A stretch of DNA of 55,163 bases from Veillonella sp. AM51-8BH. GTDB taxonomy: Bacteria > Bacillota > Negativicutes > Veillonellales > Veillonellaceae. Position numbers and translations under genes: made by a program. Location: NCBI RefSeq assembly GCF_003463825.1, contig NZ_QSDY01000008.1:1-55163 (forward strand), read 5' to 3'. Position 1 is the stretch's first letter. Every line of letters begins with the position of its first letter. The notes beneath the pieces were generated by a model. It saw only the letters and a list, made by a program, of their open reading frames with translations. It ran no database searches and was not told the DNA's origin. Of the stretch, positions 28,470 through 38,117 are shown one piece after another.

Positions 28470-30833
28470 CTATCGTTTACGTTTACTTTTAGATTTCTTA
28501 GATTGACTGCGCTTAGTCGTTTTATTAGACTTCTTACGACTTGATTTGCCTTTACTAGTTTTTTTACTGAAAGCATCGTACTTAGAATGACTAGATTTAT
28601 TACTATCGCGTCGTGAAGATTTTTTACTGGATTTTCCTGAAGATTTACGACCTTTTCGACTACCATAGCCATCTCGACTACTTGCATAGTCAGAACCATT
28701 TTGCAATTGTTCTTGTATAGCCATTAGGTTATTGACTTCACCAAGTACAAAGTCGATCTGTTTCTTTTCTACATCGGCTTTTACTAATGTAACAGTTACC
28801 TTTTCACCTAAGTGATAGGTTTTACCTGTTCTTTTGCCTACAAGTACAAAATGTTCTTCATCAAAGAAATAGTAATCATCATTCATCATGCTCATATGCA
28901 CAAGGCCATCGATACCGTTTTCTAATTCTACAAACATCCCAAAAGATGTAATGCTAGAAATAGTTCCTTCAAAGACTTCCCCTACAAATGGAACCATGTA
29001 TTGAGTCTTTTTAAGATCTACTGTATCTCGTTCAGCCTCAGTAGCTACTTGCTCCTGTATAGAAGAATGTTCAACAGCTCCAGCTAAGAACGCTTCGTCT
29101 ACATCCCGTTTAGAATAACCATTTTTCCAATGCATATCTGCTTTTAAAAGGCGGTGAACCATTAAGTCAGGATATCGTCTAATAGGAGATGTGAAATGCG
29201 TATAACATGTAGATGCCAAGCCAAAATGACCCACATTGTTGGTACTATATTTAGCTTGCTGCATGGAACGCAAGGTCATAATTTGAGCTACTTGCTCAAT
29301 ATCTTGCCCTTTTACTACATCTAAGATTTTTTGGAAATCTCGTGGTGTCACACCATCAGTACTTAGAACTAGGTTTTGACCTAAATAATTAAGCACCTTT
29401 TGGAATAAATCTAGTTTTTCCTCACTAGGATTCTCATGAATACGATATACCGATGTACGGTGTGTATGCTCTAAATGTGTAGCCACTGTTTCATTGGCAA
29501 TGAGCATACATTCTTCGATAAGTCGTTCTGCCATGGTGCGATCTCGTTTTACGATGCGCAACGGTGTACCATCATGATCAAGTAATACCTTGTACTCAGG
29601 AAAATCAAAGTCCAATGCACCTCTACGGCGACGCATTGCATTAAGAATTTTAGAGATTTCTGCTAAATCGCGAAGCATAGGCATAAAGTCTTGTAAATCG
29701 TCAGGAATAATATTTTCTTCCAGCGCCTTATACACTTCTTTATAGCTACAACGACGGCCTACATGGATAATAGATGGTCGAATGCGATAATGTACAACCT
29801 TACCATCTTTATTAATTTCCATCATACACGTCATAGCATAACGGTCTTCATGAGCATTTAAACTACAAATACCATTGGATAAAACCTCTGGTAACATCGG
29901 TACTACTCTATCAACTAAATATACAGATGTCCCCCGTTTATAGGCCTCGTTGTCAATGGCTTGCCCAGATGTTACATAATGACTTACATCTGCAATATGT
30001 ACGCCTAATTCATAATTACCATTTGGTAATTTACGACCACTCACAGCATCGTCTAAATCTTTTGCATCTTCCCCATCGATGGTAACCATCTGTACATCAC
30101 GAAGGTCCCAACGATCAGAATCCTCATGAATCACAGTATCAATTTTCTGGCTAGCTTTAATGACATCGTCTGGGAAATTAAATGGAATCTTATGATTCGC
30201 CATGATGCAGTTAATATCGAGACCTACATCACCTTTATAGCCAAGAATTTCCGTTATAATACCTTCTGGCTTTTTATCACCTTCCGGCCATTTTGTAATT
30301 TTGACTAGTACCTTTGCGCCACTACGAGCATCTAATGTATTTTTTAAATCTACAAAGATATCTGTCCCTATACGCTCATCATCAGGGATAACAAAGCCAA
30401 AGTGTTGTTGTCGGTCATAGGTACCTACTACAGTTTCATTAGCTCGTTCAATAACATCAACGATGACGCCTTCTCGTTTATGCTTTGTATAGTTAGACGG
30501 TACAACGCGAACTCGAACCTTATCATTGTGCATAGCAGTCCCTTTATTTTGTTCTGCTACATATATATCTTCATCATCAGGCATAATCACAAAGCCATAC
30601 GACTTACGATAGCCCTTATAAATACCTTCATATTCTTCATGTTGTTGTTCTGCATATTGATATACATCAGGTCGAGAAGATGTTAGCACCCCTTCTCGAG
30701 CAAGCATTTTTGCTGAACGAATAAACATCTCAAGATCCTTACCACCTCGAATGTGATTATCCATAGCAGCATCTTCAATATGATATGCATGTGGTTGTAT
30801 AGATTTATAAAAGTCTAATACTTTCTTCTTCAA
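28470..30833 (-). CDS. rnr: Ribonuclease R
   Basis: 3'-5' exoribonuclease that degrades structured RNA and works with tmRNA-SmpB on stalled messages. Order of domains: N-terminal winged helix, two cold-shock domains ([29 protein letters not shown]), the RNB catalytic core with [14 protein letters not shown] carrying the metal-binding Asp residues, an S1 domain ([29 protein letters not shown]), and a Lys/Arg/Ser-rich tail of about 75 residues. The start is TTG at 30833 with AAGGAGGTGAAGAT upstream. 787 aa is normal for the family. It is followed by smpB and preceded by secG. Confidence 0.95.
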   Translation of the reverse strand: MKKKVLDFYKSIQPHAYHIEDAAMDNHIRGGKDLEMFIRSAKMLAREGVLTSSRPDVYQYAEQQHEEYEGIYKGYRKSYGFVIMPDDEDIYVAEQNKGTAMHNDKVRVRVVPSNYTKHKREGVIVDVIERANETVVGTYDRQQHFGFVIPDDERIGTDIFVDLKNTLDARSGAKVLVKITKWPEGDKKPEGIITEILGYKGDVGLDINCIMANHKIPFNFPDDVIKASQKIDTVIHEDSDRWDLRDVQMVTIDGEDAKDLDDAVSGRKLPNGNYELGVHIADVSHYVTSGQAIDNEAYKRGTSVYLVDRVVPMLPEVLSNGICSLNAHEDRYAMTCMMEINKDGKVVHYRIRPSIIHVGRRCSYKEVYKALEENIIPDDLQDFMPMLRDLAEISKILNAMRRRRGALDFDFPEYKVLLDHDGTPLRIVKRDRTMAERLIEECMLIANETVATHLEHTHRTSVYRIHENPSEEKLDLFQKVLNYLGQNLVLSTDGVTPRDFQKILDVVKGQDIEQVAQIMTLRSMQQAKYSTNNVGHFGLASTCYTHFTSPIRRYPDLMVHRLLKADMHWKNGYSKRDVDEAFLAGAVEHSSIQEQVATEAERDTVDLKKTQYMVPFVGEVFEGTISSITSFGMFVELENGIDGLVHMSMMNDDYYFFDEEHFVLVGKRTGKTYHLGEKVTVTLVKADVEKKQIDFVLGEVNNLMAIQEQLQNGSDYASSRDGYGSRKGRKSSGKSSKKSSRRDSNKSSHSKYDAFSKKTSKGKSSRKKSNKTTKRSQSKKSKSKRKR

Positions 30834-30860
30834 ATCTTCACCTCCTTATTCTGAAAAAAG

Positions 30861-30884
30861 AAAAAGCCTGCAAAGCAGGCTTTC
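30861..30884 (-). terminator. Hairpin terminator between secG and rnr
   Basis: AAAGCCTGC and GCAGGCTTT form a 9-bp stem followed on the minus strand by a T-rich run, right before the rnr ribosome binding site. It may terminate only partly, as smpB-rnr have no other obvious promoter. Confidence 0.7.
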
Positions 30885-30888
30885 ATCA

Positions 30889-31134
30889 TTAGAATTGATT
30901 AATCATTGCCCCTAACACTAAGCTCAACACAGCAAAGATAATCCCCAATATAATCGTACATTTAGATAAGAAAGCATCTAAACCGCGTTGCTTACCACCA
31001 AAAGAAGAGTCTGCCGCACCAGAAACAGCACCACCCATGCCTGCGTTTTTGCTATTCTGTGCAACAACTACTACGATTAATAAGATAGATACAATAACTT
31101 CTACAATCATTAAGAAATTTGTCACGACTGTCAT
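30889..31134 (-). CDS. secG: Preprotein translocase subunit SecG
   Basis: Small inner-membrane subunit of the SecYEG channel. Two hydrophobic segments (residues ~5-25 and ~60-78) flank a Gly-rich loop with GMGGAVSGAADSSFGG, as in other SecG proteins. Length 81 aa is normal. Its ATG overlaps the sigH stop codon by four bases (ATGA), so it is translated in the same operon. Confidence 0.93.
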   Translation of the reverse strand: MTVVTNFLMIVEVIVSILLIVVVVAQNSKNAGMGGAVSGAADSSFGGKQRGLDAFLSKCTIILGIIFAVLSLVLGAMINQF

Positions 31135-31805
31135 CCTTCCTGTGTGGCTCTTGGAGAATCCAAAACCCGATGTTCTAAATACTTCTCTAATTTACGTTTA
31201 ACCCTTTGCAACGCATTATCTATAGATTTAACACTGCGATCAGTGACCTCAGCCATTTCTTGGTAAGAACGTCCGTCTAGATATCCTTCCAAGACCTCCC
31301 ACTCGAGTTCACTTAAAATATGACCAATATTGCGCTCAATATCATCCAATTCCTCTTGGCTGATAATAAGATCCTCAGGATTGGTAACCTTTGCTGAAGA
31401 TAGCATCTCGATCAATGTACGCTCTGATTCCTCTGTATAAACTGGCTTATTTAAAGATACATAGGAATTTAAAGGCGCATGTTTTTGTCTAGTAGCCGAC
31501 TTAATAGCCGTAATAATCTGTCTAGTTATACAAAGCTCCGCAAAAGCTCTAAAGGACGCTAATTTATCATGTTTAAAATCTCGCGTAGCCTTATAAAGAC
31601 CAATCATCCCTTCTTGAATGATATCTTCACGATCTGCGCCTACTAAAAAGTAAGAACGCGCCTTTGCACGAACAAAGTTTTTATATTTATTAACAATATA
31701 ATCGATTGCAAACTCATTTTGCTCTTCTTGAGCTATGACCACAACTTGCTCATCGGTCATTTCTTTGAAATTGTAATCGGGCTTGCGTGTATGAATTGTG
31801 TTCAT
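31131..31805 (-). CDS. sigH: RNA polymerase sigma factor, SigH (sigma-30) type
   Basis: Group 3-like sigma factor of the Firmicutes SigH group. Region 2 (FVRAKARSYFLVGADREDIIQEGMIGLYKATRDF) and region 4 (LDGRSYQEMAEVTDRSVKSIDNALQRVKRKL, a helix-turn-helix) are clear. In Bacillus it drives post-exponential and competence genes; the role in a non-sporulating relative is unknown. The ATG at 31805 follows AAGGAGGAGCAT and gives 224 aa; a longer frame adds 23 hydrophobic residues without a site. Neighbours rae1-rlmB-mrnC-cysS match the Bacillus order. Confidence 0.9.
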   Translation of the reverse strand: MNTIHTRKPDYNFKEMTDEQVVVIAQEEQNEFAIDYIVNKYKNFVRAKARSYFLVGADREDIIQEGMIGLYKATRDFKHDKLASFRAFAELCITRQIITAIKSATRQKHAPLNSYVSLNKPVYTEESERTLIEMLSSAKVTNPEDLIISQEELDDIERNIGHILSELEWEVLEGYLDGRSYQEMAEVTDRSVKSIDNALQRVKRKLEKYLEHRVLDSPRATQEG

Positions 31806-31877
31806 ATGCTCCTCCTTACAATTGAGCAGAAAAACCAATATATTCATTATACTGGAACTATATGTGATTTTCAACTA

Positions 31878-32411
31878 TCAATGGCCACGCCGTAATTTCT
31901 CTAGCTTTTCAGCTACTTCAGGAGATAATAACCCTCCTACTTCATTACGTCGCAAGCTAAATTGATCTCGTCTATGTTCATGAGCGTATTGTAATCGTTC
32001 CTCTTCCTTAGCTATGCGAATCATATTTTGCAATTCTCGAGCTGGAATGCGTAAACCACCAGATCCAAGAATTTGATTTTGTTCAGCTCCATCAGAGGTT
32101 ACAACATATACATTGGTATATTTGCCTTTCCGCAAAAATACCTCTCGTTCAATAAAGGAATCCGCCGTCTCTCCATCCTCAGTATAGACTTCAAGAAATC
32201 CGCTCGTAATAGCCTCTACAGAACCGCCAGATTTTGTATACTTACCATCAAACACAAGGATAACTTCGTATCCCTTGAATTTTCCGTAATTCAACAATTT
32301 ATCTCTAAGCTCCATACGAGCATGTTCTAATGACTCATGAGCCAATTTCTTTAGATGAGTCCAGGCGAATATCACATTATATCCATCTACAATTAAGATA
32401 TCTTTTAACAT
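31878..32411 (-). CDS. rae1: NYN/PIN-like ribonuclease, YacP/Rae1 type
   Basis: Predicted ribosome-associated mRNA endonuclease. ILIVDGYNVIFAW at residues 5-17 contains the first acidic metal ligand, VILVFDGKYT and VYVVTSDGAEQNQILGSGG give the others. 177 aa is normal. It lies between rlmB and sigH, exactly as yacP does in Bacillus. The activity is inferred from family knowledge. Confidence 0.88.
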   Translation of the reverse strand: MLKDILIVDGYNVIFAWTHLKKLAHESLEHARMELRDKLLNYGKFKGYEVILVFDGKYTKSGGSVEAITSGFLEVYTEDGETADSFIEREVFLRKGKYTNVYVVTSDGAEQNQILGSGGLRIPARELQNMIRIAKEEERLQYAHEHRRDQFSLRRNEVGGLLSPEVAEKLEKLRRGH

Positions 32412-32413
32412 AA

Positions 32414-33145
32414 TTATTTCGCTTGACGTTGACGTACCGCTTCATACATAAGAACGGCGGCTGCCACAGATGCATTCAAAGAATTTAAATTCCCATACAT
32501 AGGGATGGTAACAAGGAAATCACAAGCCTCTTTCACAACGCGGCTAATGCCCTTACCTTCATTACCGATAACGATAACTGTAGGAATTGTCATATCTGCC
32601 TCGTATAAGGTGCGATCCCCTTCCATATGAGCGCCCATGACCCAAAAACCTTGTTTCTGAAGTTGTTTAATGGTTTGGGCTACATTCCCAACTTGTACAA
32701 GTGGAATTTGCTCAATGGCACCTGCCGATGTTTTAGCTACGGTAGCATTAATAGGTGCATTGTGACGCTTAGGAATGAGAACGGCCGTAGCCCCTACACA
32801 TTCCGCAGTACGGATAATTGCGCCCATGTTATGCGGATCCTCAACACCATCTGTTAGGATAAGCAAAGGTACCTCATGATTCGTCTCTTGCAGCACTTCA
32901 CCTAGTTCTTTAAATTGAACGGCAGATACAAGAGCGATAACCCCTTGATGTGGTACCTCTAAATCATATTTATTCATTTGTTTGATAGGTGTTGGACGCA
33001 CTTCAATGCCTTGAGATTTAGCAAGGCCAACAATATCAGCTAGACCAGTTTTTACCTTATCTTCACTGACCATAATGCGCTGGATGGAACGACCACTTTT
33101 AAGGGCCTCTTTAACCGCATTGCGGCCTACAATATAATTATCCAT
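32414..33145 (-). CDS. rlmB: 23S rRNA (guanosine-2'-O-)-methyltransferase RlmB
   Basis: SpoU-class (SPOUT fold, knotted) rRNA methyltransferase. Motif 1 LTDGVEDPHNMGAIIRTAEC, motif 2 VIGNEGKGISR and motif 3 IPMYGNLNSLNASVAAAVLMYE are complete. A short N-terminal L30e-like domain (YIVGRNAVKEALKSG) binds RNA. 243 aa is normal. It follows mrnC by one base and precedes rae1. Confidence 0.93.
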   Translation of the reverse strand: MDNYIVGRNAVKEALKSGRSIQRIMVSEDKVKTGLADIVGLAKSQGIEVRPTPIKQMNKYDLEVPHQGVIALVSAVQFKELGEVLQETNHEVPLLILTDGVEDPHNMGAIIRTAECVGATAVLIPKRHNAPINATVAKTSAGAIEQIPLVQVGNVAQTIKQLQKQGFWVMGAHMEGDRTLYEADMTIPTVIVIGNEGKGISRVVKEACDFLVTIPMYGNLNSLNASVAAAVLMYEAVRQRQAK

Positions 33146-33146
33146 A

Positions 33147-33623
33147 CTACATACCTCGTAGAGTTATTGAAAAGGCTTGCTTCATAACATCTTGTAAGCG
33201 CTCATCTTGACGTGTTTCATAAAGAAATCCAAGTACGGCTTCAAAAGCTGTGCTACTACGATATTCTTGAACAGAACTACTTTTTGGCACATTTACATTA
33301 CTATTTCTAGCACGTCGTGCAATAGCTTGTTCTTGTTCTGTGAAAGTATCCTCTATTTCAAGCAATACCTTCGCTTGTGACTTAGCACAAATAAACTCAG
33401 TAACAATGGTGTGCAACACTTGTACCTTAGATATATTCATTTGTACTACTCGCTCACGAACATACATGGAGTATACGGCATCGCCAATATAAGCAAGCAT
33501 AACTGCATCTGCACTGAGGCACTCCTCTATAGTTCGTTTACGCAAACGAAGCGGCTCTTGTTCAAGAGCCGTCAACTTTTTTATTGCTTCATTCTTTAAG
33601 AATTGAAATTGTTTAAACTTCAC
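33147..33623 (-). CDS. mrnC: Mini-ribonuclease III
   Basis: Dimeric RNase III catalytic domain without a dsRNA-binding domain, which matures 23S rRNA in Bacillus. LAYIGDAVYSMYVRERVV carries the catalytic Asp, and LHTIVTEFICAKSQA and STAFEAVLGFLY complete the fold. I chose the GTG at 33623, which overlaps the cysS end and follows GGTGG, giving 158 aa; an ATG further upstream lies inside cysS in another frame and adds non-conserved residues. Confidence 0.88.
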   Translation of the reverse strand: MKFKQFQFLKNEAIKKLTALEQEPLRLRKRTIEECLSADAVMLAYIGDAVYSMYVRERVVQMNISKVQVLHTIVTEFICAKSQAKVLLEIEDTFTEQEQAIARRARNSNVNVPKSSSVQEYRSSTAFEAVLGFLYETRQDERLQDVMKQAFSITLRGM

Positions 33624-35061
33624 GTTTTTTCCACCGTGCACCTTGAGGGGAATCCTCAATAGTAATACCGATTTCAGCCAAACGATCGCGGATACAATCA
33701 GCTAATGCCCATTGTTTTTGATCGCGACATGCTTGACGTACAGACAAGATCACTTGCATTAATTCTTCATATTCAGCAGCATTAGCACCTGTGTTGCCTT
33801 CCCATGCTTTTTCAAGAATACCAATTACTTCTGTCATGAACTTGAAGATACGTTTAACTTCAGCAATAGCTTCTTGGCAAACAACACCTTCACGGCCTGT
33901 TACAACTTGATAGTAAATGTTGATTTCTTTAGCAAGACCGAACATGCTAGATGTAGCTAATGCAGTATTGAAGTCATCGCTCATAGCTGCTTCGAATTCT
34001 TCTTCATACTCTTTAGCTTTTTCTAATAAGTGTTGCGCTTCATCACATGGACCTGGTTCACATTTTTCAAGGTACAATAGATTTTCAATAGCAGTGCTTA
34101 AACGTTCTAAGGATTTATTTGCTTCCTCTAAACGTTCATCAGAGAAATCTAATGGACTACGATAATGTGTGCTCAACAAGAAATAGCGCAATGCGTCTGG
34201 GCTATATTGTTCTAAAATATCTTTTACCAAGAAGAAGTTATTCAAGGATTTAGACATTTTTTCAGAATTAATGGTAATGAAACCATTATGTAACCAATAG
34301 CGTACAGATGGATGTTGACCAGAACAACCTTCAGATTGGGCAATTTCGTTTTCATGATGAGGGAAGATCAAATCACTACCACCACCATGGAAGTCAAATT
34401 CTGTACCTAAATATTTTTGGCTCATCGCAGAACATTCAATATGCCAACCTGGACGACCGTTACCCCAAGGGCTTTCCCAATATGGTTCACCTGGTTTTGC
34501 TGCTTTCCATAATGCAAAATCCATAGGGTTTTTCTTACGGCCATCAACTTCGATACGAGCACCTGCTTCCATATCATCTAATGTACGGCCAGATAGCTCA
34601 CCATAATGTTCAAATTTATCAACGCTATAATATACATCACCATCGAGTTCATAAGCATAGCCTTTTTCAATCAATGTAGAAATCATAGCGATAATGTCTT
34701 CGATATGTGTAGAAACACGAGGATAAATATCAGCACGTTGTACACCAAGTGCATCCATTACTTCAAAATAGCTATCGATATAACGGTTTGCAATAGTATC
34801 CCAAGATACACCTTCACCATTAGATGTATTGATGATCTTATCATCTACATCAGTAAAGTTTTGTACATATGTTACTTTATAGCCTACATGTTTCATGTAG
34901 CGACGAATTACGTCCCATGTTACGAATGGACGTGCATTGCCAATATGAGGATGATTATATGGTGTAACACCACATACGTACATCTTTGCCTCACCTGGTG
35001 TTACAGGATTAAACACCTCTTTTTGGCGCGTCATAGTATTATAAACTGTAATTTCTCTCAT
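33613..35061 (-). CDS. cysS: Cysteinyl-tRNA synthetase
   Basis: Class I synthetase that charges tRNA-Cys. The zinc-binding MYVCGVTPYN and HIGNARPF (HIGH motif) are near the N-terminus, WHIECSAMS and HHENEIAQSEG are further zinc/active-site segments, and KMSKSLNNFF is the KMSKS loop. The ATG at 35061 follows GGAGG and gives 482 aa; the 44 codons that extend upstream in the same frame are actually the T-box leader. It overlaps mrnC. Confidence 0.97.
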   Translation of the reverse strand: MREITVYNTMTRQKEVFNPVTPGEAKMYVCGVTPYNHPHIGNARPFVTWDVIRRYMKHVGYKVTYVQNFTDVDDKIINTSNGEGVSWDTIANRYIDSYFEVMDALGVQRADIYPRVSTHIEDIIAMISTLIEKGYAYELDGDVYYSVDKFEHYGELSGRTLDDMEAGARIEVDGRKKNPMDFALWKAAKPGEPYWESPWGNGRPGWHIECSAMSQKYLGTEFDFHGGGSDLIFPHHENEIAQSEGCSGQHPSVRYWLHNGFITINSEKMSKSLNNFFLVKDILEQYSPDALRYFLLSTHYRSPLDFSDERLEEANKSLERLSTAIENLLYLEKCEPGPCDEAQHLLEKAKEYEEEFEAAMSDDFNTALATSSMFGLAKEINIYYQVVTGREGVVCQEAIAEVKRIFKFMTEVIGILEKAWEGNTGANAAEYEELMQVILSVRQACRDQKQWALADCIRDRLAEIGITIEDSPQGARWKKREV

Positions 35062-35337
35062 CGTTACCGATGCCTCCATGTTCGTAAAATAAAAAAGACC
35101 CCTCATCTCATACAGAGACGATGGTCCGCGGTTCCACTCTGTTAGGTACCAATGTAGTACCCACTCATCGCATAACGGCGCGTCACCGGACAAACCTACC
35201 TATAATCGGAGTGTCAGCTCGTGAATGCATTTCGTCTACCTATCCTTGAACCCTCCCACCATCGGTTCTCGCTAAAAAGTTAGTTGTAGAGTACTTCTTT
35301 CAGTCTTAGCTATTAGTAATAATCTATATTGAGATAT
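35062..35337 (-). promoter_or_regulatory. T-box riboswitch leader of cysS
   Basis: The leader contains the T-box core AGAGTGGAACCGCGG (35140-35126), which pairs with the uncharged tRNA acceptor end. The stem I specifier loop GAAATGCATTC holds TGC (35229-35227), a cysteine codon followed by A, agreeing with the gene controlled. A terminator hairpin (35091-35125) with six T residues lies just before the start codon. Low charged tRNA-Cys should favour the antiterminator and raise cysS expression. Confidence 0.93.
35091..35125 (-). terminator. Regulated terminator of the cysS T-box
   Basis: GACC...GGTC stem containing TCTC/GAGA pairs, followed by TTTTTT, immediately downstream of the T-box core with which it competes. 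Confidence 0.85.
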
Positions 35338-35343
35338 GTAAAT

Positions 35344-35372
35344 ATTGTATCAATTATCCTATAGAATGTCAA
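35344..35372 (-). promoter_or_regulatory. Promoter of the cysS T-box transcript
   Basis: TTGACA (35367-35372), 17-base spacer, TACAAT (35344-35349) on the minus strand; transcription would start near 35337 at the base of stem I. Confidence 0.8.
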
Positions 35373-35387
35373 TGAGAACAAGAAAAT

Positions 35388-35459
35388 CCTCATCTCTCAA
35401 TATATCCAAATAGCCTATTAAACATGCATATTCTGGATATAGAATTTAAAAGATGAGGA
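35388..35459 (-). terminator. Long inverted repeat after the BASS transporter, probable terminator
   Basis: TCCTCATCT (35388-35396) pairs with AGATGAGGA (35451-35459); an inner ATATCCA/TGGATAT pair extends the stem. On the minus strand a short TTTTCTTG tail follows. It lies about 100 bases after the transporter stop and just upstream of the cysS promoter. I see nothing else in 35460-35558. Confidence 0.5.
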
Positions 35460-35558
35460 ATTCTATAATGAAAATATTTTACTACGCTTATCACTAATGC
35501 CAATATCATTTATAAAAGTATACTTACAAATAATAATTGAAACATTAGTTATTAACTA

Positions 35559-36512
35559 TTAAGCGTTTTCTAATTTTTCTTGATCATCATGTTTACGGCA
35601 AATACCTGCAAAGATAGAGCCTGTAAAGTTATGGATGATAGAGAACACTGCACCTGCTACTGCTGCTTGAGGTGTAAAGTGTTTAAGTGCTAAAGACACG
35701 GATAATGCAGAGTTTTGCATTGCCACTTCAATTTGCATAGCACGACGAGAGGAAATATCGATGCTAAGTGCCTTACAAATGAAGTAAGTTACTACGTAAC
35801 CACTCACATTTTGTACCAAGCATGCTACGAAGATGATGAAACCAGTTTCAGCAATTTGTTTTTGGTTTACTGCAGTTACAGCAGCCAAGATTAACAATAC
35901 TGCAATAGCCGCAATTGTTGGGCATACATCTTTAACTGGTTCAATCTTAGAACCGATGAAGTAATTCAATACGATACCTAAGATAATTGGTACCAATACG
36001 ATTTTTACGATAGAAATAAACATCGGCATAAATTGAATTTCAATGGAAGATGTAGCACCTGCATAGAGTACAACGAATAAAGGTGTCAAAATTGGAGCCA
36101 ATAATGTAGAAACAGTCGTTGCAGATACAGATAAAGGAACATTACCATTAGCAAGGAAAGTCATAACATTAGAAGCTGTACCACCAGGACATGCACCTAA
36201 CAAGATGAAGCCGATACCAATTTCCGGAGGGAAATTGAAAATAATGGCTACCAAGAAACCTGCCAATGGCATCCATAAGAATTGAATAACAGATACAAGA
36301 ATAACCTTCATTGGTTGCTTAAATACATCAAGGAAAACTTGAGCCGTTAATGTTAACCCCATGGCAAACATAACAAATTGAAGCATGTACGCAATGTACG
36401 GCGTCATCCAAGAAAATACAGTTGGTAATAAATACGCTAACACTGCCATCAATAGTACAATCCAGGAAAGATAGCTATTGAATAAGTGATTAAGAGAACG
36501 AATAATACTCAT
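35559..36512 (-). CDS. Bile acid:sodium symporter (BASS) family transporter
   Basis: Polytopic inner-membrane protein of about 317 aa with nine or ten hydrophobic segments. ACPGGTASNVMTFLANGNVPLSVSATTVSTLLAP is a characteristic BASS stretch, and the second repeat has EVAMQNSALSVSLALKHF. Bacterial members carry organic anions such as keto acids or pantothenate precursors rather than bile acids; the substrate here is unknown. The ATG at 36512 follows GTGAG. It sits between gltX and cysS, the place where cysE is found in Bacillus. Confidence 0.88.
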   Translation of the reverse strand: MSIIRSLNHLFNSYLSWIVLLMAVLAYLLPTVFSWMTPYIAYMLQFVMFAMGLTLTAQVFLDVFKQPMKVILVSVIQFLWMPLAGFLVAIIFNFPPEIGIGFILLGACPGGTASNVMTFLANGNVPLSVSATTVSTLLAPILTPLFVVLYAGATSSIEIQFMPMFISIVKIVLVPIILGIVLNYFIGSKIEPVKDVCPTIAAIAVLLILAAVTAVNQKQIAETGFIIFVACLVQNVSGYVVTYFICKALSIDISSRRAMQIEVAMQNSALSVSLALKHFTPQAAVAGAVFSIIHNFTGSIFAGICRKHDDQEKLENA

Positions 36513-36593
36513 AAAAGCACTCACTTTCATAATAAATAAAAATAAAAGACGCCGATTATTATAGCATTTCTATTGAATAATCTCAATATACAT

Positions 36594-36630
36594 AAAAAAG
36601 CTCCCATAACCTCAGCTATGAGAGCTTTTA
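36594..36630 (-). terminator. Terminator after gltX
   Basis: AAAGCTCTCATAGCTGAGGT...GAGCTTTTTT: a stem of about 12 bp with one mismatch and a T run on the minus strand, 15 bases after the gltX stop. Confidence 0.8.
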
Positions 36631-36645
36631 TATTAGCTTCTATTA

Positions 36646-38115
36646 CTATTTTGTTAAAGCGCTAACATTGTCTAAGCGATGTAAGCATTTTTCTTTACCA
36701 AGTAATGTAACGATATTATTCAAATCTGGACCATGCATTTGACCTGTTAAAGCCACACGGATTGGCATGAATACGAATTTACCTTTCAAAGCAGTTTCTT
36801 TCATAACAGCTTTAATCGTTGCTTTTACAACGTCAGGTGTAATTTCATCAAGTTCTGCCAATGCATTACGGAATGCACCAAGAACTGTTGGTGCTGTTTC
36901 TTCATTCAATACAGCACGCAATTCCTCTTCATGACCTTCTTCAAGGAATACTGTTTCACCCATGAACATGCCTACATGATCTTTAATTTGGGCACCATAG
37001 CTAATATGATCACGGAATGTAGAGCACAACAATGTCAACCAATCAATATCCGCTTGATTTAAGCTATCTGGAGCTAAACCAACCTCTTTCAAATGAGGTA
37101 AGCAAAGATGGAATAACTCTTCATCGCTTAAGTTTTTCATGTAGTGGAAGTTGATATGGTTCAATTTATCAATATCGAATACAGCAGGATTTTTAGCTAC
37201 GCGATCCATGGAGAAGGCTTGAATCAATTCATCTTGTGTGAAAAATTCTTCTTCCCCTTCTGGAGCCCAACCAAGAAGCGCCAAGAAGTTTACAAGTGCT
37301 TCTGGCAAATAGCCCAATTGTTTGTATTGTTCAACAGATGTAGCACCATGGCGTTTGGACATTTTTTTGTAATCTTTGCCAAGAATCAAGGAAATGTGAC
37401 CAAACTTAGGTATTTCCCAGCCTAGTGCTTCATAAATAGCCATTTGACGTGGAGTATTAGATAAATGTTCTTCTGCACGAATAACGTGAGTAATACCCAT
37501 CATATGGTCATCCATTACTACGGCAAAGTTATATACAGGAATACCATCAGATTTTACGATTACAAAGTCACCTACACCATTGGATTCAAAGGATACATGA
37601 CCACGTACCATATCATCGAAAGCATATGTTTTATTCAAAGGGACGCGTAAACGAATGGTTGGTTTACGACCTTCTGCAATATATTTAGCCTTTGTTTCTT
37701 CATCTAAATGTTGGCAATGGCCATTATATTTAGGTGTTTCACCACGATCCATTTGTTCTTGGCGAACAGCATCTAATTCTTCAGGTGTACAATAGCATTC
37801 ATATGCTTTGCCTTCGTCCAACAAACGTTGTGTTACTTCTTTATATAAGTCAAGACGTTCTGTTTGACGGTAAGGACCATTATCGCCACCTACATCAATG
37901 CCTTCATCCCAGTTCATGCCAAGCCATTGCAAGGAAGCTTTGATATTTTCTTCACTTTCACGGGTAGAACGAGCCAAATCTGTATCTTCAATACGCAATA
38001 CAAATGTGCCTTTTTCTTTACGTGCTAACAACCAGTTAAACAAAGCAGAACGAGCGCCACCAATGTGGAATGGACCCGTAGGGCTTGGAGCAAAACGAAC
38101 TTTCATGGAACTCAT
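36646..38115 (-). CDS. gltX: Glutamyl-tRNA synthetase
   Basis: Class I synthetase charging tRNA-Glu (and, with GatCAB present, probably tRNA-Gln as well). FAPSPTGPFHIGGARSALFNW contains the HIGH motif and KKMSKRHGA the KMSKS motif. 489 aa is normal. AGGAGAGGTATAATC precedes the ATG. It lies two bases after ispDF, as in the Bacillus ispD-ispF-gltX order. Presence of gatCAB in the same window supports the indirect route to Gln-tRNA. Confidence 0.96.
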   Translation of the reverse strand: MSSMKVRFAPSPTGPFHIGGARSALFNWLLARKEKGTFVLRIEDTDLARSTRESEENIKASLQWLGMNWDEGIDVGGDNGPYRQTERLDLYKEVTQRLLDEGKAYECYCTPEELDAVRQEQMDRGETPKYNGHCQHLDEETKAKYIAEGRKPTIRLRVPLNKTYAFDDMVRGHVSFESNGVGDFVIVKSDGIPVYNFAVVMDDHMMGITHVIRAEEHLSNTPRQMAIYEALGWEIPKFGHISLILGKDYKKMSKRHGATSVEQYKQLGYLPEALVNFLALLGWAPEGEEEFFTQDELIQAFSMDRVAKNPAVFDIDKLNHINFHYMKNLSDEELFHLCLPHLKEVGLAPDSLNQADIDWLTLLCSTFRDHISYGAQIKDHVGMFMGETVFLEEGHEEELRAVLNEETAPTVLGAFRNALAELDEITPDVVKATIKAVMKETALKGKFVFMPIRVALTGQMHGPDLNNIVTLLGKEKCLHRLDNVSALTK

Positions 38116-38117
38116 GA

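Noticed and set aside
34606..35145. 179-codon plus-strand frame opposite cysS and its T-box
   Set aside because: It runs across the T-box leader and cysS start on the opposite strand and resembles no protein.
35062..35193. 44-codon N-terminal extension of cysS
   Set aside because: These bases are the T-box core and terminator; the start at 35061 has the ribosome binding site and matches family length.
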